In this document: in pieces, positions 63,730-64,000 of the stretch
Numbering within the stretch: the first letter of the stretch is position 1
How the letters are laid out: each line of letters starts with the position of its first letter
Assembly: GCF_035920445.1 (NCBI RefSeq)
Contig: NZ_CP109162.1
Coordinates: 3,472,001 to 3,536,000 of the forward strand
Direction: 5' to 3'
Origin: Nocardia sp. NBC_01730
GTDB lineage: Bacteria > Actinomycetota > Actinomycetes > Mycobacteriales > Mycobacteriaceae
DNA length: 64,000 nucleotides
Position numbers and translations under genes: made by a program
Notes under the pieces: generated by a model
Databases searched by the model: none
What the model was told of the DNA's origin: nothing
What the model saw: only the letters and a program-made list of their open reading frames with translations

Positions 63730-64000
63730 TCTCTTCTCTCAACCTCTCGTCTTCGCCGGCTCGAGCGCGTTGTGGGCGCGATCCGGCTGTCGTCAGCCGT
63801 ACCGGGTACGGGCGCGCGGCAACCCTCCTGGCTGCGACGCGCACACCCGGCCGAATCCCCTTGGACACGGCGACGCGGAGGCGGTCATCGATCGAAGCCC
63901 GACGGCGCGAACTCGCTGCCGAAAGGCCACTACCGAAGACCGACGCCACGCGGGCGGGTGCATACGGCCGTGCATGTTGTAGTGCGACGGGGCAAATCCA
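63730..64000. other. Leader region of pnp
   Basis: No gene is seen in these 271 bases up to the window edge. The 3' end of rpsO, expected upstream of pnp, is not recognised in any minus-strand frame. The region should contain the pnp promoter or the rpsO-pnp intergenic leader, possibly with autoregulatory hairpins. A weak GC-rich stem is possible near 63760-63830. Confidence 0.4.

Overview
The window reads as a chromosomal segment of a high-GC actinobacterium of the order Mycobacteriales, most likely a Nocardia-type organism. Base composition, third-position G/C bias, frequent GTG starts and many ATGA/GTGA gene overlaps point that way. Gene order points there too. recX-recA-DUF3046-glycosyltransferase, pspM-pspA-clgR-cinA-pgsA, argA-ftsK, rnj-dapA, dapB and an M16 peptidase next to pnp follow the same succession that I know from Mycobacterium tuberculosis around Rv2737c-Rv2783c. 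The organism assignment is inference; no 16S gene is present.

Layout. 0-7.6 kb: recX (partial) and recA with a LexA box, an Lrp-type regulator divergent from a DHA2 drug exporter, a TPR-aminoglycoside-phosphotransferase fusion, DUF3046, an MGT-type glycosyltransferase and a PIG-L deacetylase. 7.6-16.5 kb: an accessory two-component island with two paralogous DUF4118/GAF histidine kinases and two response regulators, mixed with broken genes (HD-domain stub, aldo/keto reductase, enoyl-CoA hydratase). One kinase reading frame begins inside the aldo/keto reductase remnant. 16.7-24.6 kb: PAP2-diacylglycerol kinase, the Psp envelope-stress system (pspM, pspA, clgR with an ECF-type promoter), cinA, pgsA, argA, YciI and TerC. 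25.0-26.1 kb: a terminator, a degenerate tRNA array and an alpha/beta hydrolase pseudogene. 26.2-40.6 kb: core genes ftsK, rnj, dapA and dapB, with a second two-component system, a ribbon-helix-helix-like regulator with a palindromic operator, and a YcaQ-like protein. 40.6-49.8 kb: a frameshifted MarR gene, a zinc alcohol dehydrogenase, a VOC protein, an FBP protein and a fatty/hydroxy-acid catabolic block (TetR, acyl-CoA dehydrogenase, ACAD10/11-type kinase, MaoC, SDR). 50.2-51.5 kb: a field of gene debris. 51.5-55.5 kb: a compact five-gene operon with a bridging mini-ORF: a HemA C-terminal domain, a maleate-isomerase-like protein, an FAD monooxygenase, a racemase-fold protein without its usual cysteines, and a HemB paralogue. 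55.7-64 kb: a Met-rich micro-ORF, an SDR, DUF302, tRNA-Gly(GCC), an ArsR/MFS pair, a lipoprotein, an M16 peptidase and pnp.

How the genes work together. The core blocks cover DNA repair, septum DNA translocation, RNA decay, lysine/diaminopimelate synthesis and phospholipid synthesis. The Psp block couples envelope stress (ECF sigma promoter, ClgR) to the membrane-binding PspA and its membrane partner. The 45-49 kb block looks like a CoA-thioester degradation module under TetR control. The 51.5-55.5 kb operon is the best candidate for an undescribed system. A tetrapyrrole-type enzyme (HemB) and a stand-alone glutamyl-tRNA reductase dimerisation domain are translationally coupled to two Asp/Glu-racemase-superfamily proteins and a flavin monooxygenase. 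This suggests diversion of 5-aminolevulinate or porphobilinogen into a specialised product.
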